From an uncultured Alphaproteobacteria bacterium (GTDB lineage: Bacteria > Pseudomonadota > Alphaproteobacteria > Caulobacterales > Parvularculaceae): a stretch of DNA of 19,914 nt. Shown in pieces: positions 7,168 through 14,817 of the stretch. The translations under genes and the position numbers were made by a program. The stretch lies in the NCBI GenBank assembly GCA_937895955.1, contig CALAZI010000151.1, positions 1 to 19,914 on the forward strand. The letters run 5' to 3'. How positions within the stretch are numbered: position 1 is the first letter of the stretch; each line of letters opens with the position of its first letter. The notes beneath the pieces are model-generated. The model did not search any database. It was not told the origin of the DNA and saw only the letters and a list, made by a program, of their open reading frames with translations.

Positions 7168-7923
7168 ATGGACGCGACCGCCGCCAGCATCGACCCCGGC
7201 GAAATCGAGAAGTTTTCCAAAATCGCCGACGAATGGTGGGACCCGTTCGGCAAGTTCAAACCGCTGCACAAATTCAACCCGGCGCGTCTCGCCTATATTC
7301 GCGACGCGGCGACCGCCCATTTCGGCCGCGACCGGCGCGACAGGACGCCGCTCGCCGGGCTTCGCCTTCTCGATGTCGGCTGCGGCGGCGGACTTGTGGC
7401 CGAACCGATGCGACGGCTCGGCGCCGATGTCGTGGCGATCGACGCCGCCGCGCGCAATGTCAAGACGGCGATCGTTCACGCCGACCAGCAAAATCTGGCG
7501 ATCGATTACCGCATCGGCGCGGTCGAGGATCTCGTCGCGGCCGGCGAGGCGCCGTTTGACATCGTCCTCAATCTTGAAGTCGTCGAACATGTCGCCGATC
7601 CGTCCGCGTTTCTGGCGCGCTCGGCCGACCTCGTGAAGCCTGGCGGCATGATGATCGTCGCGACGATCAACCGGACGCTGAAAGCGCTCGCCTTCGCCAA
7701 GATCGGCGCCGAATACGTGCTGCGCTGGCTGCCGCGCGGAACGCATGACCCGGCGAAATTTCTGCGGCCTGAGGAAATCGAACGCGCGCTCGACGCGGCG
7801 GGGATGATTCCCGTCGCGCGCGCGGGCGTAGCCTACAATCCGTTGACGGATCTATGGCGCGTCGTCGACGACACGGATGTCAATTACATGGTGACGGCGA
7901 TCCGGCCTCAGCCGGCTGTTTGA
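7168..7923 (+). CDS. ubiG: Ubiquinone biosynthesis O-methyltransferase
   Basis: UbiG carries out both O-methylations of the ubiquinone ring using S-adenosylmethionine, at the cytoplasmic face of the membrane. The 251-aa product starts with the family's EIEKFSKIADEWWDPFGKF (12-30) and LHKFNPARLAYI; motif I is LLDVGCGGGLVAEP (67-80), with the acidic ribose ligand at VVAIDAA (88-94), NLEVVEHV (135-142) and LKPGG-like VKPGG. The C-terminal NPLTDLWRVVDDTDVNYMV is typical. An AGGA lies 6-9 bases before the ATG. It is divergent from lysC; the gap holds a small dyad (TATCG / CGATA at 7132-7144) of unknown value. Its last 16 bases overlap the 3' end of tetR on the other strand, so the two genes leave no room for a terminator between them. 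Confidence 0.96.
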   Translation: MDATAASIDPGEIEKFSKIADEWWDPFGKFKPLHKFNPARLAYIRDAATAHFGRDRRDRTPLAGLRLLDVGCGGGLVAEPMRRLGADVVAIDAAARNVKTAIVHADQQNLAIDYRIGAVEDLVAAGEAPFDIVLNLEVVEHVADPSAFLARSADLVKPGGMMIVATINRTLKALAFAKIGAEYVLRWLPRGTHDPAKFLRPEEIERALDAAGMIPVARAGVAYNPLTDLWRVVDDTDVNYMVTAIRPQPAV

Positions 7924-8534
7924 CCCGCGCCGTAAATCTTCAGGAAGGCGCCGACTGCGCGCCTGACGCGCGCGCGCTGTTCCTTTTCATTGTACGCCGC
8001 GGCGACGCCCATCAACGCCGACATATGATCGGATCCGATGATAAGACCGAGAAACTGCGCCGCAGCTTCGCCCGCATCGAGCGCATTGAGCTTGCCGGCT
8101 TCGGCCGCGCGCGCGAGGTAGCGCGCAAGCCGGTCGCGCACGAATTGCGGACCGTTCTCGTAGTAACGCTCGGCGAGTTCGGGAAAATTCGCCGCCTCCG
8201 CGATGATGGCGCGCTGCATGGCGATCTTTGCGGGCGCGAAGACAACCTCGACGAAGCGTTCGCCGAATTGGACGAGCGCTTCTTCAGGCGGCGCCGAACC
8301 GACGGACAAGGGTCCGACAAGATCTTCCGCCGTCCTGTGAACGACGGCGGCGAAGAGATCCTGCTTGCTGTCATAGCGCGCGTAGATCGTCTGCTTCGAA
8401 ACGCCCGCCGCCGCCGCGATCTCATCGATTGACACGCCGTAGCCGCGCTCGGTGAAGAGCGCGCTCGCCGCGTCGATGATCGCTTCATCCTTTTGCGGGT
8501 CGGCGCGCCGCCCCTTTTTCGCCGCGAGCGTCAT
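7908..8534 (-). CDS. TetR/AcrR-family repressor of the efflux operon
   Basis: The 208-aa product has the TetR DNA-binding domain at about residues 12-61 (DAASALFTERGYGVSIDEIA, then AAGVSKQTIYARYDSKQDLF) and a variable ligand-binding C-terminal half resembling AefR-type regulators. The ATG at 8534 shares one base with the emrB stop (TGATG); a TTG one codon upstream is ignored. As the last gene of emrA-emrB-tetR it should be made together with the pump and shut the operon off by binding the palindrome at 11266-11288, with release when a toxic compound binds. That regulatory loop is inferred from the arrangement, which is common for this class. Its 3' end overlaps ubiG by 16 bp. Confidence 0.92.
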   Translation of the reverse strand: MTLAAKKGRRADPQKDEAIIDAASALFTERGYGVSIDEIAAAAGVSKQTIYARYDSKQDLFAAVVHRTAEDLVGPLSVGSAPPEEALVQFGERFVEVVFAPAKIAMQRAIIAEAANFPELAERYYENGPQFVRDRLARYLARAAEAGKLNALDAGEAAAQFLGLIIGSDHMSALMGVAAAYNEKEQRARVRRAVGAFLKIYGAGQTAG

Positions 8535-10135
8535 CAATGGCCTCCAGCCGCAACATTTCTGGACGGCGGCGTCGCGATGATCAAGAGCGGCGCCGTCATC
8601 AGCGCGACGAGCGTGATCAGCTGGAATATGTCGGCGAAGGCGAGCACCATCGCCTCGCGCCGCGCGATGTCGGCGAGCGCCCGCAAGGCGGCGCTTGACG
8701 GGTCGGGAACGCCCATGGCTGAAAAATGCGCGGTCAGGGCGGAAAGCCGTTCGGTGACCGCCGGGCGTGAAATATCGAACTTGTCCGCCAGCATGCGCGT
8801 GTGGTGAACGGTTCGGTCGTTCAGGAGCGTGTTGATCACCGCAAGACCGAAGGCGCCGCCGAGATTGCGCGACAGGTTGAAGAGCCCGGATGCGTTCGGC
8901 ACCTTGTCGGCGTCAAGCGTGCCGAGCGCGATGACGTTCAAGGGCGCCATAACGAGCATCAGACCGGCGCCCCTGAAGACCTGCGGCCAGAAAAGCTCCC
9001 AATAGCCCCAGTCCGACGTCACGCTGACGAGATCGCGGGTTGAAAGCGCAATGATGAGGAGGCCCGCCGCGGACACCGCGCGCGGATCGAACTGGCGCGA
9101 GAGCATCGCGGCGAGCGGGGCGGCCAGAAACATCGCGCCGCCGGTGACGAACACCGTCTCGCCGACCTGCAGCGAGTTGAAGCCGCGGATGCGCGCGAGA
9201 AAGAGCGGCAGCACATAGACGAGGCCGAACAGCGCGACGCCGGTCGAGGCGGCGACGAGGCTGCCGGCGGTGAAATTCGGGTTTTTGTAAACGGCGAAGT
9301 CGACAAGCGGATTGTCGCGCCCGCGCATGCGCCCGAAAAAGACGACGCCGGCGGCGAGCGCGACAATCGTCATCGTCGAAATCAGGCGGCTGTCGAACCA
9401 GTCCTCGCCCGGCCCTTCTTCGAGAATGAACTGGATGAAGCCGAGCGAGACCGCGAGAAGGACGAAGCCTGTCGCGTCGAATTTCTTCAGCAGCGATAAA
9501 TTCGGCTTGTCGAAATCGGCGTAGAGCCAGACGACGGCGGTGATGAGCGCGCCCGGGACGACATTGACGAAAAAGAGCCAGTGCCAGCTTAAATATTCCG
9601 AGATCGCGCCGCCGAGAGTCGGTCCGACAGTCGGCGCCATGGTCACGATAAGGCCCATGCCGGCCGACAATTGCGCGGCGCGCGAACGCGGGAAAGCGGT
9701 GATCGAAGTCGAGAAGACGAGCGGGATCATCGCGCCGCCGAGAAAGCCCTGGATCGCGCGCAGAATGATGAGCGTTTCCATATTCGGGGCGAGCCCGCAA
9801 AGAAGGCTCGCCAAGGTGAAGCCCGCCGCCGATATTGAAAACATGACCCGCGTCGACAGCGCGCGCGCGAGATAGCCCGAAATCGGGATCATCATCACTT
9901 CCGCGATGAGATACGACGTCTGGATCCAGCTGATCTGGTCGGCGCTGGCGGCGAGCCCCGCCTGAATCTGCGGCAGCGAGGCGGCGACGATCTGGATGTC
10001 CAGGATCGCCATGAACATGCCGAGCGTCATGAAGGCGAAAATGGCGAGGCGTTTGGGATCAATCCGATCGGGATCGGCCGCGGCGGCGATCGGCGCCGCC
10101 GCGCGCGCGTCGATGTCGGCGTTCGCCGTCGTCAT
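8534..10135 (-). CDS. emrB: Multidrug efflux permease, DHA2 family of the major facilitator superfamily (EmrB/QacA type)
   Basis: The 533-aa length and hydrophobicity fit a 14-helix proton-driven drug exporter of the inner membrane. The family's first helix is recognisable (FMTLGMFMAILDIQIVAASL, about 35-54). An MFS motif C form, TMAPTVGPTLGGAIS, lies near residue 170, and the EmrB-type ASGLFNLSRNLGGAFGLAVI is near 415-434. Motif A (GYLARALSTRV) lacks the usual Asp, as in several EmrB relatives. The ATG overlaps the emrA stop (ATGA, 4 bp), so the pump and its fusion protein are made together. It should pair with EmrA and an outer-membrane TolC-like channel; no channel gene is in the window. 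The substrate cannot be read from the sequence. Confidence 0.93.
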   Translation of the reverse strand: MTTANADIDARAAAPIAAAADPDRIDPKRLAIFAFMTLGMFMAILDIQIVAASLPQIQAGLAASADQISWIQTSYLIAEVMMIPISGYLARALSTRVMFSISAAGFTLASLLCGLAPNMETLIILRAIQGFLGGAMIPLVFSTSITAFPRSRAAQLSAGMGLIVTMAPTVGPTLGGAISEYLSWHWLFFVNVVPGALITAVVWLYADFDKPNLSLLKKFDATGFVLLAVSLGFIQFILEEGPGEDWFDSRLISTMTIVALAAGVVFFGRMRGRDNPLVDFAVYKNPNFTAGSLVAASTGVALFGLVYVLPLFLARIRGFNSLQVGETVFVTGGAMFLAAPLAAMLSRQFDPRAVSAAGLLIIALSTRDLVSVTSDWGYWELFWPQVFRGAGLMLVMAPLNVIALGTLDADKVPNASGLFNLSRNLGGAFGLAVINTLLNDRTVHHTRMLADKFDISRPAVTERLSALTAHFSAMGVPDPSSAALRALADIARREAMVLAFADIFQLITLVALMTAPLLIIATPPSRNVAAGGH

Positions 10136-11226
10136 AGGCTATGTTCGTCGCGCGTTGCGCCTTTATCGGGGCGCGGCGCGAAAAGCGCGGTCGGGGGCCC
10201 TTCCTCGCCGCCGCGCGTATCGACAGCGACCGTGACGGAAAGGCCGGGCAGCAAAGCAAGGCTCGCGGGCGCGCGCGTCACCTTGATGCGCACCGGCATG
10301 CGCTGGACGATCTTGGTGAAATTGCCGGTCGCGTTTTCGGGCGGCAGCAGGCTGAATTCCGCGCCGCTCGCCGGCGCGAAACTTTCAACCTCGCCCTCAA
10401 TCTCAACGCCGGGATAGGCGTCGATTTCAAGCTTCGCCCTGGCGCCCGGCCTGATGCGGCCGATCTGCGTTTCCTTGAAATTGGCGACGACGTAAACATC
10501 CGTCACCGGCACGATTGAAACAAGGCGCTGGCCCGGATTGACATATTGCCCGTCGCGTGCGGCGAGATTGCCGGCGACGCCGCTTTTCGGCGCGCGCACG
10601 CGCGTCGCGTCAAGATTGCTGCGCGCCAGATCAAGACGCGCCTCGGCGATTTTGAGAGCCGCCGCCGCTTCCTTTTCCTGCGCTTCGACGATCGAGGCGG
10701 AGGCTTTCGCGGCGTCGAGCCCGGCGGCGGCGCCTTCGGCGCGCCCGCTCCAGTCTTTCAGCGCCGCATTCGCCTGATCGAGCGCGCGCTTTGTCGCGAA
10801 ATTCTCCCGCGCGAGTTCGGCGGCGCGTTCGCGTTCGATCTTCTGAAGCGCGAGCGAGGCCTCCGTCGATTTCACCGTCGCCGCCGCGCCGGCGATTTCT
10901 GCGCCCGCCTGATCGATCCTCAACCGGATCGCGTCGAGCGCCGCCGCGCGCGCGGCGACTTCGCCTTCCGCCTGCGCCAGTTGCGCGCGATAATCCTCGT
11001 CCTCGATGACGGCGAGCGTGTCGCCCTCATGAACGATGGCGTTATCGGCGACGACGACCGTGGCGATGCGGCCTGAAATCTTCGGCGCGACGATCACCGT
11101 ATCCGCCTTGATGAAGGCGTTGTCCGTCATCTCGATATGCCGGCCGTGAACCGCCCAGCGCACGCCGATAAACAGGATCAGCGTCGCCAAACCCGCCGCG
11201 GCGGCGGCCATCGCATATTTCTTCAT
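10132..11226 (-). CDS. emrA: Membrane fusion protein of the efflux pump (HlyD/EmrA family)
   Basis: The 364-aa product has one N-terminal membrane helix (about 5-24), the family's TDNAFIKADTVIVAPKISG (34-52) opening the lipoyl-like domain, a long Ala/Glu-rich alpha-helical hairpin likely to be a coiled coil (about 85-205), and the second lipoyl half with VRAPKSGVAGNLAARDGQYV, followed by a beta-barrel domain. It should span the periplasm and connect EmrB to an outer-membrane channel. The Asp/Glu-rich last 25 residues (from about 338) look disordered. It is the first gene of its operon, with a palindromic operator 40-62 bases upstream. The ribosome site is weak (a GGA 4-6 bases before the ATG). 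Confidence 0.94.
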   Translation of the reverse strand: MKKYAMAAAAAGLATLILFIGVRWAVHGRHIEMTDNAFIKADTVIVAPKISGRIATVVVADNAIVHEGDTLAVIEDEDYRAQLAQAEGEVAARAAALDAIRLRIDQAGAEIAGAAATVKSTEASLALQKIERERAAELARENFATKRALDQANAALKDWSGRAEGAAAGLDAAKASASIVEAQEKEAAAALKIAEARLDLARSNLDATRVRAPKSGVAGNLAARDGQYVNPGQRLVSIVPVTDVYVVANFKETQIGRIRPGARAKLEIDAYPGVEIEGEVESFAPASGAEFSLLPPENATGNFTKIVQRMPVRIKVTRAPASLALLPGLSVTVAVDTRGGEEGPPTALFAPRPDKGATRDEHSL

Positions 11227-11265
11227 TTTCCAAACCCTATGCAGGCGCCATTTTCGGCCCCAATA

Positions 11266-11288
11266 TCATACTAGACTGGTTAGTATGA
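11266..11288. promoter_or_regulatory. Palindromic operator for the TetR-type repressor
   Basis: A perfect 8-bp inverted repeat, TCATACTA (11266-11273) and TAGTATGA (11281-11288), with a 7-base spacer GACTGGT lies 40 bases before the emrA ATG. Size and symmetry fit a TetR-dimer site, and the operon encodes such a repressor. It is the most regular dyad in the intergenic DNA of this window outside terminators. Confidence 0.75.
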
Positions 11289-11309
11289 AATAACTTTCAA
11301 GAGAGTAAA
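11282..11309 (-). promoter_or_regulatory. Candidate emrA promoter overlapping the operator
   Basis: On the minus strand TTTACT (11309-11304) and CATACT (11287-11282) are 16 bases apart, each matching consensus at four of six positions. The -10 element falls inside one operator arm, which would explain repression by occlusion. A TTGAAA in the same region has no partner at proper spacing. Confidence 0.3.
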
Positions 11310-11356
11310 CCCGAAAATTCCCCGGAAAATGGTAAAATATTTTAATTATCAATAGG

Positions 11357-13093
11357 TTAGTGTTTCAGGCCCGGCGTGACGATCGGCTCGAGCTTCGCCC
11401 ATTCGCGATCGAGCGCGCCAAGCGTCGCCGCATAGCCGTCGAGAACGGCGCGGTCATATTCCCGCCAGTCCCGCAATTCGACGCCCGTCACATCGGGCGC
11501 GATGAGAATGTCGGCCGGGGTGTCTTTCGGCCGCAGCTCCTGCCGCGCGGTCGCGGCGCGCATCAAGAGCGTGACGATCGGCGGCGCGGATTTGAGCCCG
11601 TACCGCCAGACCCATTCGAGAAAATTCGGCGGTTCGGAAAACAGCGCGGAGGAAATCGAGGCCTCCCGCGCGACGTCGATCCCGATCGTCACCCCGCGAT
11701 GCAGATTGGTCATGAGATCGGTCGGAAAATTATTCATCACCGCGCCGTCGACCAGAAGCTCATCGCCGTCGACGACCGGCGGCAAGATGCCCGGCAAGGC
11801 GATCGAGGCGCGCAAGGCGTCGCGCAGGAGGCCGCGCCGATGAATGCGCGTCACGCCCTTGGTGATTTCGGACGACGTGCAAAAGAATGGAATTTCGAGG
11901 TCCTCGATCCGCGTATCGCCGAAATGGCGTTTCAACCGTTCCTCAACGCGCGCGCCCTTTGTCAGCGCGACGACGGGAAGAACATGATCGCCGAGCGGAT
12001 TGGATTCGACAAATCCGTCGCGAATGCGCGCTTCGATCTCCTGATCGCTCCAGCCCATGGCGACGCAGGCGGCGACGATCCCGCCCATCGACGCGCCGGC
12101 GAGAAAATCGATCGGCACGCGCCGTTCGCGCAACGCCTTGATCGCGCCGATATGCGCATAGGCGCGCGCGCCGCCGCCCGACATGACGACGCCGACCGTG
12201 CGTCCCGCTATCGCGCGCGCAAGACGCTCCTCCGTTCTGGCACCGCTGACGTGAAAAATCCGGTGAGCGTCGACCGCATCGACCCAGTCGGCGACGCTGC
12301 CCGATTTCATGCCTTCATGCAGCATGACGATGTCGACAAGGCGGAATTTGCGCGCCGGCGCGGCGTCCGTGATCGTCAACGGAAACGGGCGCGGCGGGCG
12401 CGCGTCCTGCCGCGCGAAAACGAAGAAGCGGTCGGCGTGGCGCAGGGCGAAGCGATAGGCGTAGGAAGCGCCGACGCGCGCGGTCAGGATCAGGACGTCA
12501 TGCGCGGCTTCAATATCGTCAAAAACGCCGTCGTTTAAAGTCTCGGGATCTGCGATCACCTTCGCCTTGCGGCCGTAATCGCCGATGAGGCGGCGAAGTT
12601 CGTTCGCATGCGATTCGATCTCGATCGAGGGCGATGATCCGATCAGCGCGAAGACGCGCGGGCTGGCGTGTTTGAAACTGTCATTGGGATGGCGCGCGCG
12701 CCTGACGATGGAGTTGGCGAGCGCATGCGCGAAATCGACCGACTCGTCCATAAGATAGTCGGCGTCTTCCTTGTCGACGGCGAGCAGCTCAGTGTCGCGC
12801 AGCGCGTAGACCGAAGCCGAATGCGCCTCGCCCGCGAGCAGCGACATTTCGCCGACCGGCTCGCCCGAGCGCACATAACCGAGCACCTCATCGCCCGCCT
12901 CGCCGCCGCGCACGACGATGAGCCGTCCCGTCAACACGAAATAAACCGCCGATGACGGGTCGCCCTGCTGGAAAAGCGCCATGCCGCCGGTCAGCGAAAA
13001 CCAACGGCTGCGCTCGATGAGCGCGCGCAAGGACGCATCGTCAAACGCCTTGAAAAAGGAAAGCTCCCGGCAGCGATCAAAAGCGGCCTGCAT
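11357..13093 (-). CDS. Patatin-like phospholipase with N-terminal cyclic-nucleotide-binding domain (NTE/RssA type)
   Basis: With the ATG at 13093 the protein has 578 aa. Residues about 8-125 form a cNMP-binding fold (ALFQQGDPSSAVYFVLTGRL, SGEPVGEMSLLAGEAHSASV). A middle region (about 145-290) links to a patatin domain (about 298-480) with oxyanion loop SGGGARAYAHIGA, nucleophile Ser335 in GASMGG, and the catalytic Asp449 in DGAVMNN. Such Ser-Asp lipid hydrolases cleave lysophospholipids; the sensory domain may bind a nucleotide, but ligand binding has been lost in some relatives. A TTG at 13129 would extend the protein by 12 residues but lies in the T-rich tail of the preceding terminator, so I reject it. 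It is 130 bp upstream of emrA on the same strand; co-function is not evident. Confidence 0.92.
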   Translation of the reverse strand: MQAAFDRCRELSFFKAFDDASLRALIERSRWFSLTGGMALFQQGDPSSAVYFVLTGRLIVVRGGEAGDEVLGYVRSGEPVGEMSLLAGEAHSASVYALRDTELLAVDKEDADYLMDESVDFAHALANSIVRRARHPNDSFKHASPRVFALIGSSPSIEIESHANELRRLIGDYGRKAKVIADPETLNDGVFDDIEAAHDVLILTARVGASYAYRFALRHADRFFVFARQDARPPRPFPLTITDAAPARKFRLVDIVMLHEGMKSGSVADWVDAVDAHRIFHVSGARTEERLARAIAGRTVGVVMSGGGARAYAHIGAIKALRERRVPIDFLAGASMGGIVAACVAMGWSDQEIEARIRDGFVESNPLGDHVLPVVALTKGARVEERLKRHFGDTRIEDLEIPFFCTSSEITKGVTRIHRRGLLRDALRASIALPGILPPVVDGDELLVDGAVMNNFPTDLMTNLHRGVTIGIDVAREASISSALFSEPPNFLEWVWRYGLKSAPPIVTLLMRAATARQELRPKDTPADILIAPDVTGVELRDWREYDRAVLDGYAATLGALDREWAKLEPIVTPGLKH

Positions 13094-13120
13094 GGCCTGA
13101 TCAAAGACGCAAGCCGGCCG

Positions 13121-13151
13121 CAAAAGCAAGGCGCCGCGCGTCAGCGCGGCG
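13121..13151 (-). terminator. Terminator-like hairpin after the DUF1178 gene
   Basis: On the minus strand CGCCGCGC (13151-13144) pairs with GCGCGGCG (13139-13132) over a TGAC loop, followed by CCTTGCTTTTG. The stem is strong and the T-tract is weak. It lies 28 bases past the DUF1178 stop. Confidence 0.45.
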
Positions 13152-13178
13152 TCAGGCGATTTGCGATTTGATGAGAAT

Positions 13179-13619
13179 TCAGTTCAGTTTTTTCTTTGCG
13201 CCGGCAGGCGCGCCCGGCGCCGGCGGCAGCGGCGCAATCGATACGCCTTCATCGACAAGCTCCTTGACTTCCTTGCCGCTCGCCTCGCCGTAAATCTGAC
13301 GCTCCTGCGTCTCGCCGTAATGGATCTTGCGCGCCTCTTCCGGAAAACGGTCGCCGACATAATCGAAATTCTTTTCGACATAGTCGCGCGCGCGGCGCGC
13401 GGCCTCGACGATCGTTTCGCGCATGGCGGCGACGCGATCAGGGCGCTTGGCGCCGCTTGTCACGACGGCGGGCGCCATGATGGCGCGATCAACCTGCGTC
13501 GAACCGCAAAAGGGACATTCAAGCGCCCCTTCCGACGCCTGTCTGTCGAAATCGTCGCTTGAGCGAAACCACCCCTCGAAGGAACAACCCGCCGCGCATT
13601 GCAACTGATACTTGATCAT
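13179..13619 (-). CDS. DUF1178 family protein with a small zinc-ribbon-like N-terminus
   Basis: The 146-aa product starts MIKYQLQCAAGCSFEGWFRS and has four cysteines at 8, 12, 35 and 38 (CPFCGS), then DRAIMAPAV, the standard DUF1178 pattern; the cysteines probably bind one metal ion. A charged helical middle follows (MRETIVEAARRARDYVEKNF), and the tail is Pro/Ala-rich and lysine-ended. No activity is known for the family. The ATG overlaps the stop of the nitrilase gene by 4 bp (ATGA), so translation is coupled. The same partner genes (nitrilase, glutaredoxin, ComF) stand beside DUF1178 genes in many alphaproteobacteria as I recall, which suggests a shared role in stress or redox housekeeping. 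Confidence 0.9.
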   Translation of the reverse strand: MIKYQLQCAAGCSFEGWFRSSDDFDRQASEGALECPFCGSTQVDRAIMAPAVVTSGAKRPDRVAAMRETIVEAARRARDYVEKNFDYVGDRFPEEARKIHYGETQERQIYGEASGKEVKELVDEGVSIAPLPPAPGAPAGAKKKLN

Positions 13620-14476
13620 ATCTCTAAATTGATGACTTCGAAGGCGGATTCAAGAGCGAGATTGGGAATCTGGCGGCGCGCCTTCGCTGCGCGCGCCGGA
13701 TCGATGTCGGCGAGAATGATCCCGGGCTCGTCGCCCCTGGCTTCGGCGAGCGTTTCGCCCCAGGGCGAGATGATCATCGAGTGGCCGTAGGTCTCGCGCC
13801 CGTCCTCATGGAGGCCGCCCTGCGCGGCCGCGATGATGAACGCGCCGCATTCGATCGCCCGCGCGCCGAGAAGCGTCTTCCAGTGCGCGCGCCCGGTCTG
13901 TCGCGTGAAGGCGGCGGGAACGCACATGAGTTCGGCGCCGGCGCGCGCCAGCGCCCGGTAGAGATGCGGAAAGCGCAAATCATAGCAGATGGTGAGGCCG
14001 ATCGACGCGAGCGGCGTGCTGACGACGACCGCCTTTTCGCCCGGCGCGTAAATCCGCGATTCCCGCCAGCTCTCGCCGCCGTCGAGATCGACATCGAACA
14101 TATGGATCTTGTCGTAGCGCGCGGCGATTTCGCCGTCCGGCCCGAACAGGAAGCTGCGATTGGCGAGACGCCCGTCGCCGCGATTGACGGCGAGCGAACC
14201 GATCAAAAGCCAGACGCCGTTGTCGGCGGCGGCGGCCGAGAAAGCCGCGATTTCCTCAATCGCCTCGCCCTCGGGCAGCGCGGCGGCGAGGCGCGCGGCG
14301 TTTTTGTCGACGACATTCGTCATTTCCGGCGTGACGATGAAATGCGCGCCCTTGCCCGCCGCCTCGCCGATCATCGCGATTGCGGCGGCGACATTCGCGG
14401 CGCGATCGAGGCCGGAGCGCATCTGCACGCAGGCGGCGCGAAATATCGGCCGATCATCGTCGCGCGGTTCAGTCAT
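13616..14476 (-). CDS. Carbon-nitrogen hydrolase, Nit1-like (probable deaminated glutathione amidase)
   Basis: The 286-aa product has the nitrilase triad: Glu51 (VTPEMTNV), Lys123 (RYDKIHMFDVDL) and Cys164 (LTICYDLRFPHLYRAL). The KIHMFDVD form and the CYDLRFP sequence are typical of the Nit1/Nit2 branch; Nit1 members remove the amide that appears when glutathione is wrongly transaminated, a metabolite-repair reaction in the cytosol. It overlaps grxC by 8 bp and DUF1178 by 4 bp. The adjacent glutaredoxin, a glutathione user, fits the Nit1 assignment, but an omega-amidase or other amidase is not excluded by motifs alone. Confidence 0.9.
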   Translation of the reverse strand: MTEPRDDDRPIFRAACVQMRSGLDRAANVAAAIAMIGEAAGKGAHFIVTPEMTNVVDKNAARLAAALPEGEAIEEIAAFSAAAADNGVWLLIGSLAVNRGDGRLANRSFLFGPDGEIAARYDKIHMFDVDLDGGESWRESRIYAPGEKAVVVSTPLASIGLTICYDLRFPHLYRALARAGAELMCVPAAFTRQTGRAHWKTLLGARAIECGAFIIAAAQGGLHEDGRETYGHSMIISPWGETLAEARGDEPGIILADIDPARAAKARRQIPNLALESAFEVINLEI

Positions 14477-14726
14477 TGAGCATCGGATCCAGCTTGCCGG
14501 CCGCCTCCAGCGCCATCAGGTCGTCGCAGCCGCCAATATGAGCGTCGCCGATGAAAATCTGCGGATAGGTCCTCGCGCCGTTCGCGCGCCGCGCCATTTC
14601 CTGACGCTTCTCCGCATCAAAGGCGGCGCTGATTTCGTTCACCTCAACGCCTTTTTTCTTCAGGAGCGAGATCGCCCGGACGCAAAACGGGCAAAGCGGC
14701 TTGGTGTAAATCGTGACGGTTTTCAT
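14469..14726 (-). CDS. grxC: Glutaredoxin 3
   Basis: The 85-aa product is a single thioredoxin-fold domain: MKTVTIYTKPLCPFC with the redox pair Cys12/Cys15 (CPFC rather than the common CPYC), the cis-proline in RTYPQIFIG (Pro55), and the glutathione-binding GGCDDLMAL (65-73). It reduces disulfides and glutathione adducts with electrons from glutathione. The open frame extends 47 codons upstream, but that sequence has no thioredoxin features, so I use the ATG at 14726 although no clear ribosome site precedes it. It overlaps the nitrilase gene by 8 bp and follows comF after 91 bp. Confidence 0.95.
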   Translation of the reverse strand: MKTVTIYTKPLCPFCVRAISLLKKKGVEVNEISAAFDAEKRQEMARRANGARTYPQIFIGDAHIGGCDDLMALEAAGKLDPMLND

Positions 14727-14817
14727 GGGCAGGCGAGACGTCCGCATTCCGGCGGCGCAATGATTGACCATTTTCGCCCGCGCGCCTAGCGCCTCCGCCG
14801 GATTTTTCGCTGCGATG

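Noticed and set aside
7048..7746. Upstream in-frame extension of lysC, giving a 651-residue protein
   Set aside because: It lies antisense to ubiG, which has full family motifs, and the aspartokinase family starts at MARIVMKFGG.
13094..13129. TTG start adding 12 residues to the patatin protein
   Set aside because: It falls in the tail of the preceding terminator-like hairpin, and the cNMP domain is complete from the ATG at 13093.
14748..14802. Inverted repeat TCCGGCGG / CCGCCGGA with T-run on the plus strand, between comF and grxC
   Set aside because: The loop is about 39 bases, the T-run faces the strand with no gene, and such repeats are common in this GC-rich sequence.
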